Part shown: one piece after another, positions 1 through 9,139 of the stretch
How the letters are laid out: each line of letters opens with the position of its first letter
Numbering within the stretch: the first letter of the stretch is position 1
Assembly (NCBI RefSeq): GCF_000156335.1
Contig: NZ_DS999213.1
Location: forward strand, 759,549-823,548
From: Roseobacter sp. GAI101
Lineage (GTDB): Bacteria > Pseudomonadota > Alphaproteobacteria > Rhodobacterales > Rhodobacteraceae
Direction of reading: 5' to 3'
Length of the DNA stretch: 64,000 nt
Translations under genes and position numbers: made by a program
The notes under the pieces: model-generated
What the model was told of the DNA's origin: nothing
The model's database searches: none
The model's input: the letters and a program-made list of their open reading frames with translations, nothing else

Positions 1-19
1 TTCCGCCCCTGAATATCGA

Positions 20-1171
20 TTAAATCCGGTCCAAAACAGCACGCGCCGCTCGCAAACCGGGTGATTCACCACCCTGCCCCAAGCGGTCCATGGTCACTTC
101 CATTGCGGTTTTCTGCGCATCCGGTGCGCCCAGAACCTGCGCCAAGCCAGCTGCAATCTTGTCAGGCAAGCAGTCTGGCCCCAGAAACTCCGGCACGACC
201 CGCGTGTCGGACACCAGATTGACCAGCGTCACCGTATCAATCAGGGCCATCGCCTTGATCAAACGAAAACTCAACCAATGCATGCGATAGGCGATCACCA
301 TCGGCGTCTGTGCCGCGGCAAGCTCCAATGACACTGTCCCAGATGCGGCCAGGGCAAGGTCCGCCGCACGGAAGGCAGCGCGCTTTCGGGCTTGCGCCTC
401 TTCTCCTGTCATCCCCCGCGGATCAAGAATCGTCGGTGACACGGGCCAATCACGGGTTGCCTCTACTACGGCATCCGCCACAGCGCCTGCTGCGGGGATC
501 ACCACACGCAGTGCGGGACGACCCTTGGCGAACAGCCCCACCGCTTCGCCAAAGACTCCGGACAGCTTTGCCACCTCGGAGCGGCGAGAACCGGGAAGCA
601 CCACCAACAACGGTGCGTCGCCGATATCATGTGCGGCGCGAAACGCTGCGGCGTCATCGGCGGTCGCGACAGGCTCAGCCACAACCGGATGCCCGACAAA
701 ATCGCAATCCATGCCATGGGCCTGCATCAAAGGCGGTTCAAAGGGGAACAAGGCCAGCACATGGTCAATAAAGCGCGCCATCTTCTTGGCCCGACCCGGG
801 CGCCACGCCCAAACTGTCGGTGCCACGTAATGCACTGTGCGGATATCGGACCGCGCCTTGACGCGCTTGGCCACGCGCAAGGAGAAATCGGGGCTGTCGA
901 TGGTGATCATCACATCGGGCCTGGCGGCAATCACCGCCTCTGCAGTCTCGTTGATGCGGGCCATCAAGGCGCGGTATTTTGGCAATACCTCGGCAATCCC
1001 CATGACCGACAGTTCGGACATGTCGAATTGGCTTTGCAGCCCTTGGGCCGCCATTTCGCTTCCGCCGATCCCTTGAAATGTCACATCCGGTCGCAGGGAT
1101 TTCAGCCCTGCCATCAAGGCCCCGCCAAGGCGGTCGCCCGAAGGCTCCCCCGCGATGATGAACACCTTCAT
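20..1171 (-). CDS. lpxB: Lipid-A-disaccharide synthase
   Basis: This is the glycosyltransferase (GT19) that joins UDP-diacylglucosamine and lipid X to make the lipid A disaccharide at the inner membrane. The 383-residue product has the family's usual length and opens with MKVFIIAGEPSGD, the LpxB signature that includes the GEPSGD loop. The motifs LPGSRRSEV and ASGTVSLELA typical of LpxB are also present. I chose the ATG at 1171 rather than an upstream GTG because it overlaps the lpxI stop (ATGA), which fits translational coupling. It is the last gene of the lipid A cluster visible here; the following gene lies outside the window. Confidence 0.96.
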   Translation of the reverse strand: MKVFIIAGEPSGDRLGGALMAGLKSLRPDVTFQGIGGSEMAAQGLQSQFDMSELSVMGIAEVLPKYRALMARINETAEAVIAARPDVMITIDSPDFSLRVAKRVKARSDIRTVHYVAPTVWAWRPGRAKKMARFIDHVLALFPFEPPLMQAHGMDCDFVGHPVVAEPVATADDAAAFRAAHDIGDAPLLVVLPGSRRSEVAKLSGVFGEAVGLFAKGRPALRVVIPAAGAVADAVVEATRDWPVSPTILDPRGMTGEEAQARKRAAFRAADLALAASGTVSLELAAAQTPMVIAYRMHWLSFRLIKAMALIDTVTLVNLVSDTRVVPEFLGPDCLPDKIAAGLAQVLGAPDAQKTAMEVTMDRLGQGGESPGLRAARAVLDRI

Positions 1172-1959
1172 GCCGTCGCCCGCGACCACAGCACCAGACC
1201 AAGGTCATCGGCCAGCGTCTTGCAACGCTCGGGCTCAAGAACGATGACGTTCCCGGCGACAATCACGATCCCGGCCAATCCCGCCTTGTGCGCTGCCTCA
1301 AGCGTTGCTGGGCCGATGGTCGGCATGTCGACAAGACGGCTTTGGTCTGGCTTCGGGCCCTTGAACAGAATGGCAGAGGCGCTTTGCACCCGGTCGGGTA
1401 AAGTGGCCAACAGATGATCCGTGCCGCCAATTGTCTCGATCCCGTAGACCTGACCACCGCCAACGACACAACATTGACCGATGTCCATCGGGGCCAGTGT
1501 CGCCACCACCTGCGCCGCCCGCGCGGCATCTTGGGTCATCTGTGTGTCTGGCGCTTTGGTGCTCAGCACACCGGGGCTGGCCAGCAGATCAGGGGCAAGT
1601 TCATGGGCAGCACGCACCGTGAAGCCTGACGTCTCGAAAATATCGATCAGAACCCGCAGTGCGCCATCGTCACCGGCACCCAATGCCTTTTGAAAGGCGG
1701 GCACCAGAGGCATCGTTAGCGCATCAAGCTTTGAAGGGTCGAAACTGGGCCTTGCAATGGCACCGCACAGGCAAACCTGCGTAACGCCTTGATCCTGTAA
1801 GGATTTTATCAGCGATCCAAGGGTTTCAAGGCGAAATGTCTGATCGACTTCCACCCCTTCGACGGCGACGCCTTCATACCCACAGACCAAAGGCCGGTCG
1901 GCTTGGGCCGACGCCACGCGATGGGGCAGTCCGCCGCCCCCAGCGATCAACGCAAGCAT
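1168..1959 (-). CDS. lpxI: UDP-2,3-diacylglucosamine diphosphatase LpxI
   Basis: LpxI (DUF1009 family) hydrolyses UDP-2,3-diacylglucosamine to lipid X and UMP; it replaces LpxH in many alphaproteobacteria. The 263-residue product begins MLALIAGGGGLPHRVA, the glycine-rich N-terminal stretch of the family, and later has GGTDHLLATLP and FKGPKPDQSRLVDMPTIG, close to the family's conserved C-terminal block. The position between lpxA and lpxB supports the call. Both ends overlap the neighbours by four bases (ATGA), indicating a tightly coupled operon. Function is inferred from family and context. Confidence 0.93.
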   Translation of the reverse strand: MLALIAGGGGLPHRVASAQADRPLVCGYEGVAVEGVEVDQTFRLETLGSLIKSLQDQGVTQVCLCGAIARPSFDPSKLDALTMPLVPAFQKALGAGDDGALRVLIDIFETSGFTVRAAHELAPDLLASPGVLSTKAPDTQMTQDAARAAQVVATLAPMDIGQCCVVGGGQVYGIETIGGTDHLLATLPDRVQSASAILFKGPKPDQSRLVDMPTIGPATLEAAHKAGLAGIVIVAGNVIVLEPERCKTLADDLGLVLWSRATA

Positions 1960-2741
1960 CAACCCGGCGTCAGGAAATGACGGCCGGTATCGGCCATGAC
2001 GAAATCGACGATCTCGCGCACATAGTCGCTGCCGGTCTCGTCGCCCAGACGTCGGGCGCGGTCATGGAATGTCCCCTCGCCCTGTGCCAACATCTGAAAG
2101 GCAGCCCGCAATGCGGTAATGTCGCTGCGCGCCACGCCCCGGCGTTTCAGCCCGACCAGGTTCAGTCCGTCCAGCACGCCGCGCGGGGCCTGCACCAGGC
2201 CATAGGGGATCACATCATTGGTCACCATGGTCACAGCGCCAATAATGGCACCGCGCCCGATGCGCACGAACTGGTGTATGCCCGCCAGACCACCGATGAT
2301 CACGTCATCTTCGATGATGCAGTGCCCGGCGACGGCAGCATTGTTCACCACGATCACGCGGTCGCCCAGAATCGCGTCATGGGCAATGTGACAGCCTGCC
2401 ATGAACAAGCCGTCATCGCCGACCTTCGTCAGCCCGCCGCCTGCTTCGGTCCCGCAGTTCATCGTGACATGCTCGCGGATGCGGTTGCGTTCACCAATAA
2501 CCAGTCGGCTGGCCTCGCCCTTGAATTTCAAATCCTGCGGAATTTCACCGATCACCGCAAAAGAGAAGATCACCGTGCCCGCGCCCACTTCGGTGCGGCC
2601 GGTCACGATGGCATGAGATTTGATCTGAACATCCGCATGGATCACGACCTGCGCCCCGATCACGCAAAACGGACCGACACTGGCCGACGGATCAATCTGC
2701 GCGCCTTCTTCGATCACCGCACTGGGGTGAATGCCTGCCAT
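1959..2741 (-). CDS. lpxA: UDP-N-acetylglucosamine acyltransferase
   Basis: LpxA performs the first step of lipid A synthesis, transferring a 3-hydroxyacyl chain from ACP to UDP-GlcNAc. The 260-residue product starts [17 protein letters not shown] and shows left-handed beta-helix hexapeptide repeats through about residue 190. The region around GCHIAHDAILGD contains the expected catalytic histidine, and a C-terminal helical segment follows. Its start overlaps the fabZ stop and its stop overlaps the lpxI start, so the three are almost certainly co-translated. Confidence 0.96.
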   Translation of the reverse strand: MAGIHPSAVIEEGAQIDPSASVGPFCVIGAQVVIHADVQIKSHAIVTGRTEVGAGTVIFSFAVIGEIPQDLKFKGEASRLVIGERNRIREHVTMNCGTEAGGGLTKVGDDGLFMAGCHIAHDAILGDRVIVVNNAAVAGHCIIEDDVIIGGLAGIHQFVRIGRGAIIGAVTMVTNDVIPYGLVQAPRGVLDGLNLVGLKRRGVARSDITALRAAFQMLAQGEGTFHDRARRLGDETGSDYVREIVDFVMADTGRHFLTPG

Positions 2742-3199
2742 CAGGACAAGTCCATCATCGCGGTAAATTCAACCTCGGCTGCCATTTCGCCGTCAACCGA
2801 CGCGACGCCGCCGAATTTCCAGACCTTGCCACCGGGTTTCCCGCGTAAGGTCGTCACCTCCATCCTCAACACATCGCCGGGGACGACCTTGCGGCGGAAT
2901 TTGCATTTATCGATGGCCATGAAATAGACCTTCATATCCTTGTCCGCCATCTCGAGGGTCACACCGACCATGACAGCCGATGTCTGGGCCATCGCTTCGA
3001 TGATGGTGACGCCGGGCATGATCGGCATGCCGGGGAAATGGCCCTGGAAATGCGGTTCGTTCATCGTGACGTTCTTGATGCCCACAGCGGTCTGCGTGCC
3101 GTTGATGTCGACCACCTTGTCCACCAGCAAAAACGGATAGCGGTGCGGGATAATCCGCTGGATCATCTGGATGTCGGCACTTGGCAGGGTGTCAGTCAT
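2741..3199 (-). CDS. fabZ: 3-hydroxyacyl-[ACP] dehydratase
   Basis: FabZ dehydrates 3-hydroxyacyl-ACP in type II fatty acid synthesis. It shares its substrate pool with LpxA, which explains the clustering. I placed the start at the ATG at 3199 ([20 protein letters not shown]), giving 152 residues, the normal family length; the reading frame extends 20 codons upstream but that extension resembles no FabZ. Visible motifs are [12 protein letters not shown] and [16 protein letters not shown], the latter holding the hot-dog-fold catalytic histidine, with the conserved Glu in IIEAMAQ. No lpxD lies between it and skp, unlike in many proteobacteria. Confidence 0.96.
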   Translation of the reverse strand: MTDTLPSADIQMIQRIIPHRYPFLLVDKVVDINGTQTAVGIKNVTMNEPHFQGHFPGMPIMPGVTIIEAMAQTSAVMVGVTLEMADKDMKVYFMAIDKCKFRRKVVPGDVLRMEVTTLRGKPGGKVWKFGGVASVDGEMAAEVEFTAMMDLS

Positions 3200-3279
3200 T
3201 GCGGGTCCTGTCTGTTGAAAAACTTTGATATGGCTACCAATTTTGACGGCTATGGGCAAGCGTCGGGCGGAACCTGCTG

Positions 3280-3843
3280 CTAGTTCTTGCCGCTGCCCAA
3301 GGACGCATCCAGCCGCGCGATCGCCTCGTTGGTGATGTCGATCGCGTTGGCGCTGATAAACACTGAGCGCCGCTCGAGGATCACGGCCGCACCGGAATCG
3401 CGCATCAGCTTCTCAAGAACCGGCCCCGCAGCGTTCAGGAAAACCTCGCGCTCCTTTTCGACAAGCTGGTTCAGGGCGCGACTTTTGGCGGCTTGGGTCG
3501 CACGGATATCCTGCACCTTTGCATCAAAGGCGTCGGCCAGATCCCGGAATTTTTCGGGACTAAGAGCAGCACGTTGCGCAGTCAGCCGCTGTTCTTCGGC
3601 CCCCAGATCGGCCTCGATCTGACGATTTTCAGCCGAAAGCGTGGCCCCTTGGGTTTCCAAGTCACGGGCAACCCGAAGCCCGAAGGCGCTTTCATTGAAA
3701 ACACGGTCGGAATCTATCGTCAGGATCGGACTTTGAACAAGGGGGCGGTCGGAGGCTTGCGCGGCTTGCTGCGCTGCGACCGGTACCGCCCCTAAGGGTA
3801 GCACCGGAAGCAGGCAGATCAGAAATGCCCGCAGACGCGTCAC
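3280..3843 (-). CDS. skp: Periplasmic chaperone of the OmpH/Skp family
   Basis: Skp holds unfolded outer-membrane proteins in the periplasm on their way to BamA, whose gene is immediately upstream. The product of 187 residues begins with a signal peptide ([18 protein letters not shown], then a small-residue cleavage region AVPVAAQQ). It continues with a long Gln/Glu/Ala-rich coiled-coil-forming body, including [19 protein letters not shown], as expected for Skp tentacles. The start is probably the GTG at 3843, four bases after the bamA stop; the longer frame back to 3999 lies inside bamA and looks non-natural. Sequence conservation in Skp is low, so the call leans on architecture and context. 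Confidence 0.85.
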   Translation of the reverse strand: MTRLRAFLICLLPVLPLGAVPVAAQQAAQASDRPLVQSPILTIDSDRVFNESAFGLRVARDLETQGATLSAENRQIEADLGAEEQRLTAQRAALSPEKFRDLADAFDAKVQDIRATQAAKSRALNQLVEKEREVFLNAAGPVLEKLMRDSGAAVILERRSVFISANAIDITNEAIARLDASLGSGKN

Positions 3844-3847
3844 TGGA

Positions 3848-6205
3848 TCAGAAATCCGTTCTAAGCGTGACTTCGAACTTTTGCTCTTGGTCAAAGTCTT
3901 CTTTCTTGAGCGCCTTCGACACGTTGAACTGAAGCGGGCCAACGGGTGTGTCCCAGAACAGCGACAAGCCGATGACATGGCGGAAAGAACCGGATTCACC
4001 GACCACCGTGCCGCCGTTATAGTTCACGTCAGCCAAGTCCCACACATTGCCGACGTCGTAGAACACGCCGCCGCCAATGCCGTATTCTTCGGGCAGACCC
4101 AGCGGGAATTCCGCCTCGAAACGGGCCACGACATACATGTTGCCGCCAAGCGGATCATCAAAACCGGCAGATTGATCGCGCGGGCCGATGCCGCCGGATT
4201 CGAAACCGCGCATGACGGATGGACCGATCAAGAAACGGTCGGCCACCCGGTTATTACCTTCGCTCCAGGCCAAGGCACCACCTTCAAGTGACGCGCGCAA
4301 AGTGACTTCTTCGTTCAGGATCCGCTTTTCGCCAATGACCTTCGCCGTGGTCTTGATGAACTTCGAATCACCGCCGACGCCGGCAAAATCCTGACCGAAC
4401 TGCACCAGGTAGCCTGCGGTAGGATCAAGCCCGGTGCGGCGTGTGTCATAGCTATACGTATACCCCAAGGACGACGCGACCTGCGCCCCTGCTGAGATAT
4501 CATCTGCAATCACCGGACCGTTCACGGGTGTCGTCCGCTCGATCATCTCGAGGTCATCATAGGAGTAGCGCAGGGTAAGATTGCCGTTTTCGCTGACAGG
4601 AAAGGACAGGCTGGGCTGGAAAATGAACCGCTTTGTATCAAAGCTCGCAAAGGACGAGTTTGTTTCTGCGTAATCAAGGTTAAGTCCGAAGGCGACGTCG
4701 CGTCCCAGCAGACTGGGTTCGACAAAGCTAAGCCCGTAACGGCGGGCGTCCGTGGCCGTGCTGACCGACAGGGAAAGCTTTTGACCGCGGCCCAGAAAGT
4801 TGTCTTCTGCAAAGCTGATCGCAACGCCGACACCGTCATTGGAGGAGAACGTCCCGCCAAAGTTCAACGAACCGGTGGGTTTTTCCTCGACGTTGACATC
4901 GACCACGATCTGCTCGGGGCTGGACCCCTCGCGGGCGTTAACCTCGGCCGTCTCGAAATAGCCAAGGGCGCGGATGCGTTCCGCACTTGCGCGGATTTCA
5001 CGCGGGTTGAAAGGGTCACCTTCGACGCTGTCAAACTGCCGGCGGATAACGCGGTCCAGCGTCGTCGTGTTGCCTTCAATGTCGATCCGTTCGACGAAGA
5101 CACGTGGTCCGCGGGTAATGCGGTATTCCACGTCGAGGGTCAGATCACGCTCGTTGCGGGTGATGACGGGTTCGACCCGCAGGAAATCCACACCGTCCCG
5201 AATTGCTTTACGCTCCATCCGCGCGATGTCGGTTTCGACCAGCGAAGGCGAATAGACCGCGCCCGACCTGGTCTTGATCACATCCATATAGTCTTGGGCG
5301 TCGACCCCGTTGATGGTCGACGTCACGGTAAGTTGGCCGAAGTTGAACTGCTGGCCTTCCTGCACGTTGAACTGAACGAAATAACCGTCGCGTTCTTCAG
5401 TCAGCTGTGCGTTGACAGCCGAAATCCGCATGTCGACATAGCCGCGAGACAAATAGAACGTGCGCAGCAATTCACGGTCCAGATCCGTGCGTTCGGCCAC
5501 GAAAGTATCGCGTTTCACCAAGCGACGGAACAGGCCCGCCTGTTTGGTGCCAAGAACCCGGCGCAAACGACGGTCGGAGTACACCCGGTTTCCGACAAAG
5601 CTCAGCCGTTCGATTTCGACGTTGTCACCTTCGAAAACTTCGAAAACCAGATCGACGCGGTTCTGGCTGCGCTTGATGATCTTGGGTTGAACCCGTGCGG
5701 CAATGCGGCCTTCGTTGCTGTAGGCCTGCGCGATCGCGTTTGCGTCTTTTTCAGCTTGCGACGGATTGAACACGCGACGCTCGTTCGAACCGATCAGTGC
5801 GGCCAGCGCTTCGTCTTTGATCCGCGCATTGCCTTCAAAGCTGATCCGGTTGATCGTCGGATATTCGACGACGTTGATCACCAGCGTGTTGCCGCGTGGT
5901 TCAATCGTCACAGTTTCAAACAACCCGCTGGCCAGCAGGTTCTGGTAGGCATCATTCAACTGCCCGCCGCTGATCGCGCGACCACGTGCGATTCCTGCCC
6001 GGCTAAGGACCGCGCTGTCGCCGATCCGTTCGTTGCCGTTGATCTGAACTGTATTGAATTGATAATTCTGGGCCTGTGCTGCGGGGGCAGGTATCAAACA
6101 AGCCACTGATAGCATTACACAAACTGATAAATTGCGTATCGATTTTGCAACCGGCGTATAGACCGCTGCGTTGGTGGTTTTTCCCCACCTATTATTCTGC
6201 CTCAT
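3848..6205 (-). CDS. bamA: Outer-membrane protein assembly factor BamA
   Basis: BamA is the Omp85 insertase that folds beta-barrel proteins into the outer membrane. The 785-residue product has a signal peptide (to about residue 45, ending APAAQAQ), five POTRA repeats through roughly residue 430, and a C-terminal 16-strand barrel domain (Bac_surface_Ag). The conserved loop-6 motif VMRGFESGGIGPRD lies in the barrel (V/IRGF in the family), and the chain ends with an aromatic residue (LRTDF), the usual outer-membrane insertion signal. It lies between rseP and skp, the classical order. Confidence 0.97.
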   Translation of the reverse strand: MRQNNRWGKTTNAAVYTPVAKSIRNLSVCVMLSVACLIPAPAAQAQNYQFNTVQINGNERIGDSAVLSRAGIARGRAISGGQLNDAYQNLLASGLFETVTIEPRGNTLVINVVEYPTINRISFEGNARIKDEALAALIGSNERRVFNPSQAEKDANAIAQAYSNEGRIAARVQPKIIKRSQNRVDLVFEVFEGDNVEIERLSFVGNRVYSDRRLRRVLGTKQAGLFRRLVKRDTFVAERTDLDRELLRTFYLSRGYVDMRISAVNAQLTEERDGYFVQFNVQEGQQFNFGQLTVTSTINGVDAQDYMDVIKTRSGAVYSPSLVETDIARMERKAIRDGVDFLRVEPVITRNERDLTLDVEYRITRGPRVFVERIDIEGNTTTLDRVIRRQFDSVEGDPFNPREIRASAERIRALGYFETAEVNAREGSSPEQIVVDVNVEEKPTGSLNFGGTFSSNDGVGVAISFAEDNFLGRGQKLSLSVSTATDARRYGLSFVEPSLLGRDVAFGLNLDYAETNSSFASFDTKRFIFQPSLSFPVSENGNLTLRYSYDDLEMIERTTPVNGPVIADDISAGAQVASSLGYTYSYDTRRTGLDPTAGYLVQFGQDFAGVGGDSKFIKTTAKVIGEKRILNEEVTLRASLEGGALAWSEGNNRVADRFLIGPSVMRGFESGGIGPRDQSAGFDDPLGGNMYVVARFEAEFPLGLPEEYGIGGGVFYDVGNVWDLADVNYNGGTVVGESGSFRHVIGLSLFWDTPVGPLQFNVSKALKKEDFDQEQKFEVTLRTDF

Positions 6206-6243
6206 ATGCCCAACCCGCTTTAATTAATGTTCTTTCGTTCCTG

Positions 6244-6270
6244 ATTAGACAGATTAACCGGCTTTGTCAA
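6244..6270 (-). promoter_or_regulatory. Candidate sigma-70-type promoter of bamA-skp-fabZ-lpx
   Basis: On the minus strand a TTGACA hexamer (6265-6270) is followed after 15 bases by TCTAAT (6244-6249), or after 17 bases by TAATCA. This places a transcription start about 30 bases upstream of the bamA ATG. The -35 match is perfect, but the spacer is short for the better -10, so this is an inference from sequence only. Confidence 0.4.
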
Positions 6271-6278
6271 AAGCAAGA

Positions 6279-6314
6279 GGCCGCCAGACACCTTATATAG
6301 GGGGTCTGACGGCC
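6279..6314 (-). terminator. Hairpin between the 41-residue gene and bamA
   Basis: Two 11-base arms, GGCCGTCAGAC and GTCTGGCGGCC as read on the minus strand, pair with a single T-G wobble around a 14-base loop. The hairpin sits after the small gene at 6352-6477 and before the candidate bamA promoter. The downstream T tract is weak (TCTTGCTTTTG), so it may be an inefficient terminator or an RNA-processing hairpin. Confidence 0.45.
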
Positions 6315-6351
6315 ATATTTATCATCATGAAGTGGTTCGGCATGTTTGGGA

Positions 6352-6477
6352 TCAAAGCGATCCAAGCCAGGCCCCTGCTGCAAGGGCAATCGCCATCGTG
6401 CCGATATACAGGGCACGGTCCCAGTTTAAATCTACCAGAAGGCTCAATCCGCGGTAGCTTGTCTTGATCGTCTGCAT
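6352..6477 (-). CDS. Small single-pass membrane protein, 41 residues, function unknown
   Basis: A short frame encodes MQTIKTSYRGLSLLVDLNWD followed by RALYIGTMAIALAAGAWLGSL. It has a polar, positively charged N-terminal half and one clear transmembrane helix (about residues 21-40) ending at the C-terminus. A good ribosome binding site (AAAGGA) lies 8 bases before the ATG. It sits alone between rseP and bamA on the same strand. I recall similar tiny proteins in Rhodobacteraceae genomes, but no function can be given. The longer upstream extension of the frame is probably not translated. Confidence 0.6.
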   Translation of the reverse strand: MQTIKTSYRGLSLLVDLNWDRALYIGTMAIALAAGAWLGSL

Positions 6478-6600
6478 TGCGAAATCCTTTGCTGCTTTGC
6501 CAAACGTTACCAAGCAATTAAGGCAAGGTTTTGTCGAATTGTGGCGCAATTGCGGCCAGGAACGATTTTTGGCAGTCCAGTCAGATATTCCGGCGGGGAT

Positions 6601-7953
6601 TTACGGGCAGAACAGATCATTCCCGAGGGCAAAGACCATCAACCCCAGCACCAGGGTCAGACCGATCGTCATCAGGACCCGCAGCGCACCATCGCTTGGT
6701 GGCTTTCCGGTCACCGCCTCATAGGCGTAGAACACAAGGTGACCCCCGTCCAAGGCAGGTACCGGGAAAAGGTTCAGCAGGCCGACAGCGGTCGAGAGTA
6801 CCGCGATAAAATAGATGAAGCTTTGCGCGCCCTGCGATGCCATCGCACCCGAGGTCTGCGCGATGCCGACAGGGCCGCTTAGGTTGCAGGTGCTGATATT
6901 GCCAACGATCATATGCTTGAGGCCCGACAGCGACCCCTGGATGATGCGGCCTGTGTTTTCGACCCCGCCCCACAGCGCCTCGAACACGCCGGGTGTCGTC
7001 GTGGCCGTGTCAAACGCCGTGCCGCCCACGATACCGATGCGCATCTGCGTCTTGAACGTGCCGTCTGGCTGGGGTTCGTCGGTCACCTTGGGGCGCATGG
7101 TGAATTCCAGCGTCTCGCCATTACGCCAGACGGTCAGCAAAAGCGCGCTGCCTTCAGAGGCTTCGACGATTTCCTTGAGCTGCTTGAACGCAAAAACCGG
7201 CGTGCCATCAATTGCGGTGATGACGTCACCACTGATCAATCCGGCCTCAAAGGCGGCGGATTGGGGCATGACCTGCTTGATCAGCGTAGGCATCAGGTAA
7301 GGGCCCTGCACGGTGATCGTCTGACCATCGCGGCGCACCTCGTAGTCAAGCGGCTGCGCCACGGGGACAGCGGCAAACGCATCCGAAAAGGCACCTTCCT
7401 CAAGTGCCGAAGGAATGGTGACCCCACCGGCAGAGATAATCTCGTCGCCGGGCTCAAGCTGCGTGCCCTCAAACGGCAACGCGCGCATCTCGCCTACGGT
7501 CAGCGGGTCTTTTGCAACGCCTGCGCTTAGGGCGACGGCGGTAAAAATCAGGATCGACATGATGAAATTGAACGCAGGACCCGCAGCAACGGTCGCCGCA
7601 CGCGCCCAAAGCGGGGCACCGTGCATGGTGCTGCGCAAGCGTACCGGATCGGCCTGCGCCTGCTCCATCGCGGTGGTATCCTTGCCGGACGCGGCATTGG
7701 CATCGCCGGCGAATTTTACATAGCCGCCAAAGGGTAATGCGGCGATCTGCCAGACCGTGCCGCGCTTGTCCGTGCGGGCGTAAATAACAGGCCCGAAGCC
7801 CAGCGAAAAGACATCCGCATGAATCCCCGACCAGCGTCCGACAATGTAATGACCGTATTCATGGACTGCCACGATGACCGACAGGGCGACAACAAAGGCC
7901 AACAACGTCCAGATTATCCCGCTAAACTGCGGAATCAGTGCAAAAATGTCCAA
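6601..7953 (-). CDS. rseP: Site-2 intramembrane zinc metalloprotease RseP/EcfE
   Basis: This is an S2P protease that cleaves membrane-bound substrates such as anti-sigma factors. The 450-residue product carries the zinc motif HEYGH at residues 31-35 within the first transmembrane segment. Two PDZ-like regions follow in the middle (around residues 120-280), and the second conserved intramembrane motif NLFPVPALDGGHL lies near the C-terminus. The start is a TTG at 7953, four bases past the dxr stop; no ATG is available before the HExxH segment. Its place between dxr and bamA is the standard proteobacterial order. Confidence 0.95.
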   Translation of the reverse strand: MDIFALIPQFSGIIWTLLAFVVALSVIVAVHEYGHYIVGRWSGIHADVFSLGFGPVIYARTDKRGTVWQIAALPFGGYVKFAGDANAASGKDTTAMEQAQADPVRLRSTMHGAPLWARAATVAAGPAFNFIMSILIFTAVALSAGVAKDPLTVGEMRALPFEGTQLEPGDEIISAGGVTIPSALEEGAFSDAFAAVPVAQPLDYEVRRDGQTITVQGPYLMPTLIKQVMPQSAAFEAGLISGDVITAIDGTPVFAFKQLKEIVEASEGSALLLTVWRNGETLEFTMRPKVTDEPQPDGTFKTQMRIGIVGGTAFDTATTTPGVFEALWGGVENTGRIIQGSLSGLKHMIVGNISTCNLSGPVGIAQTSGAMASQGAQSFIYFIAVLSTAVGLLNLFPVPALDGGHLVFYAYEAVTGKPPSDGALRVLMTIGLTLVLGLMVFALGNDLFCP

Positions 7954-7957
7954 AACG

Positions 7958-9130
7958 CTACCCTGCCCTTTTTTTGATCACGGCTTTTGCCGCCTGCCTT
8001 GCCAGATGGTCAACTTGGGCGACGTTATCAAGGGTCATGGTGGCATCAATGACGTTGTTGTCAGAATTTAACTGCTCAAGCGTGTCTTCGACGACTTGCG
8101 CCATCTGCGGAAACCGCAGGTGACCGTCGATGAAACCGTCAAGGGCGACTTCCTTGGCGGCGTTGAAAACCGCCCCGGCCATGCCGCCACGCGCCATCAC
8201 CTCGCGGGCCAGCCGCAGGGCGGGCCAGCGCGCCTCGTCGGGGGCCCGGAATTCGAAACTGCCGATCTTTGCCAGATCAAGCCGCTCCACGGGAAGCGTC
8301 CTGCGCTGCGGGTGGTGCAGCGCAAAGCCGATGGCATGGCGCATGTCGGGCGGTCCTATATGGGCCATCAGCGCCCCGTCATTGAACCCCACCAGCGCGT
8401 GGATCATGGATTGCGGATGTACCAGCACTTCGATCTGCGATGGATAAATGCCGAAATACTCTCTGGTTTCAATGACTTCCATGGCTTTGTTAAACATGGA
8501 TGCGGAGTCGATCGTGATCCGTTGGCCCATGTCCCAATTGGGGTGGCTCGAGGCCTGCTCGAGCGTGGCATCGGCAAGTTTTTCGAGGGGCCAATCCCGA
8601 AAGGCCCCGCCGCTTGCCGTGATGATGATCCGCTCAACGGCGGCCATATCCTCGCCGATCAAAGCTTGGAACACGGCGGAATGTTCGCTGTCGACCGGCA
8701 GGATCGCGGCACCATGCGCCTGCGCGGTGTGCAGCATCAGAGACCCGGCGCAAACCAGCGATTCCTTATTGGCCAGCGCCAGTGTCGCCCCCTGTTTCAG
8801 CGCTTCGATCCCTGGGGCAAGGCCCGCGGCCCCGACAATGGCGGACATCACCCAATCGACCGGACGGGTGGCGGCCTCGCGGATCGCATCGGTGCCAGCG
8901 GCACAGTCTATTCCGCTGCCGTGCAACGCCTCGCGCAGATCGTCCAGCAGGTGATCATGGGCGGTCACGGCAATATCGGCCCCAAGACGGCGCGCGTCCT
9001 GTGCCAGTTGCGCGATATTCCCCGCACCGGTCAGCGCCACTACGTTGTAGGCATCCGGCGCGCGCGCAATCAGATCAATCGTGTTTTGCCCGATAGAGCC
9101 GGTGGCCCCGAAGATACTAATCCGCCGCAT
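7958..9130 (-). CDS. dxr: 1-deoxy-D-xylulose 5-phosphate reductoisomerase
   Basis: Dxr converts DXP to 2-C-methyl-D-erythritol 4-phosphate with NADPH, the committed step of the MEP isoprenoid pathway. The 390-residue product has the N-terminal NADPH-binding motif FGATGSIGQNT and ALANKESLV. It also has the metal/substrate site PVDSEHSAVFQ and the loop SASMFNKAMEVIE. Length and motifs are all normal. It is packed between cdsA (9 bases) and rseP (4 bases), which indicates one transcription unit with uppS and cdsA. Confidence 0.97.
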   Translation of the reverse strand: MRRISIFGATGSIGQNTIDLIARAPDAYNVVALTGAGNIAQLAQDARRLGADIAVTAHDHLLDDLREALHGSGIDCAAGTDAIREAATRPVDWVMSAIVGAAGLAPGIEALKQGATLALANKESLVCAGSLMLHTAQAHGAAILPVDSEHSAVFQALIGEDMAAVERIIITASGGAFRDWPLEKLADATLEQASSHPNWDMGQRITIDSASMFNKAMEVIETREYFGIYPSQIEVLVHPQSMIHALVGFNDGALMAHIGPPDMRHAIGFALHHPQRRTLPVERLDLAKIGSFEFRAPDEARWPALRLAREVMARGGMAGAVFNAAKEVALDGFIDGHLRFPQMAQVVEDTLEQLNSDNNVIDATMTLDNVAQVDHLARQAAKAVIKKRAG

Positions 9131-9139
9131 CTGACTGGT

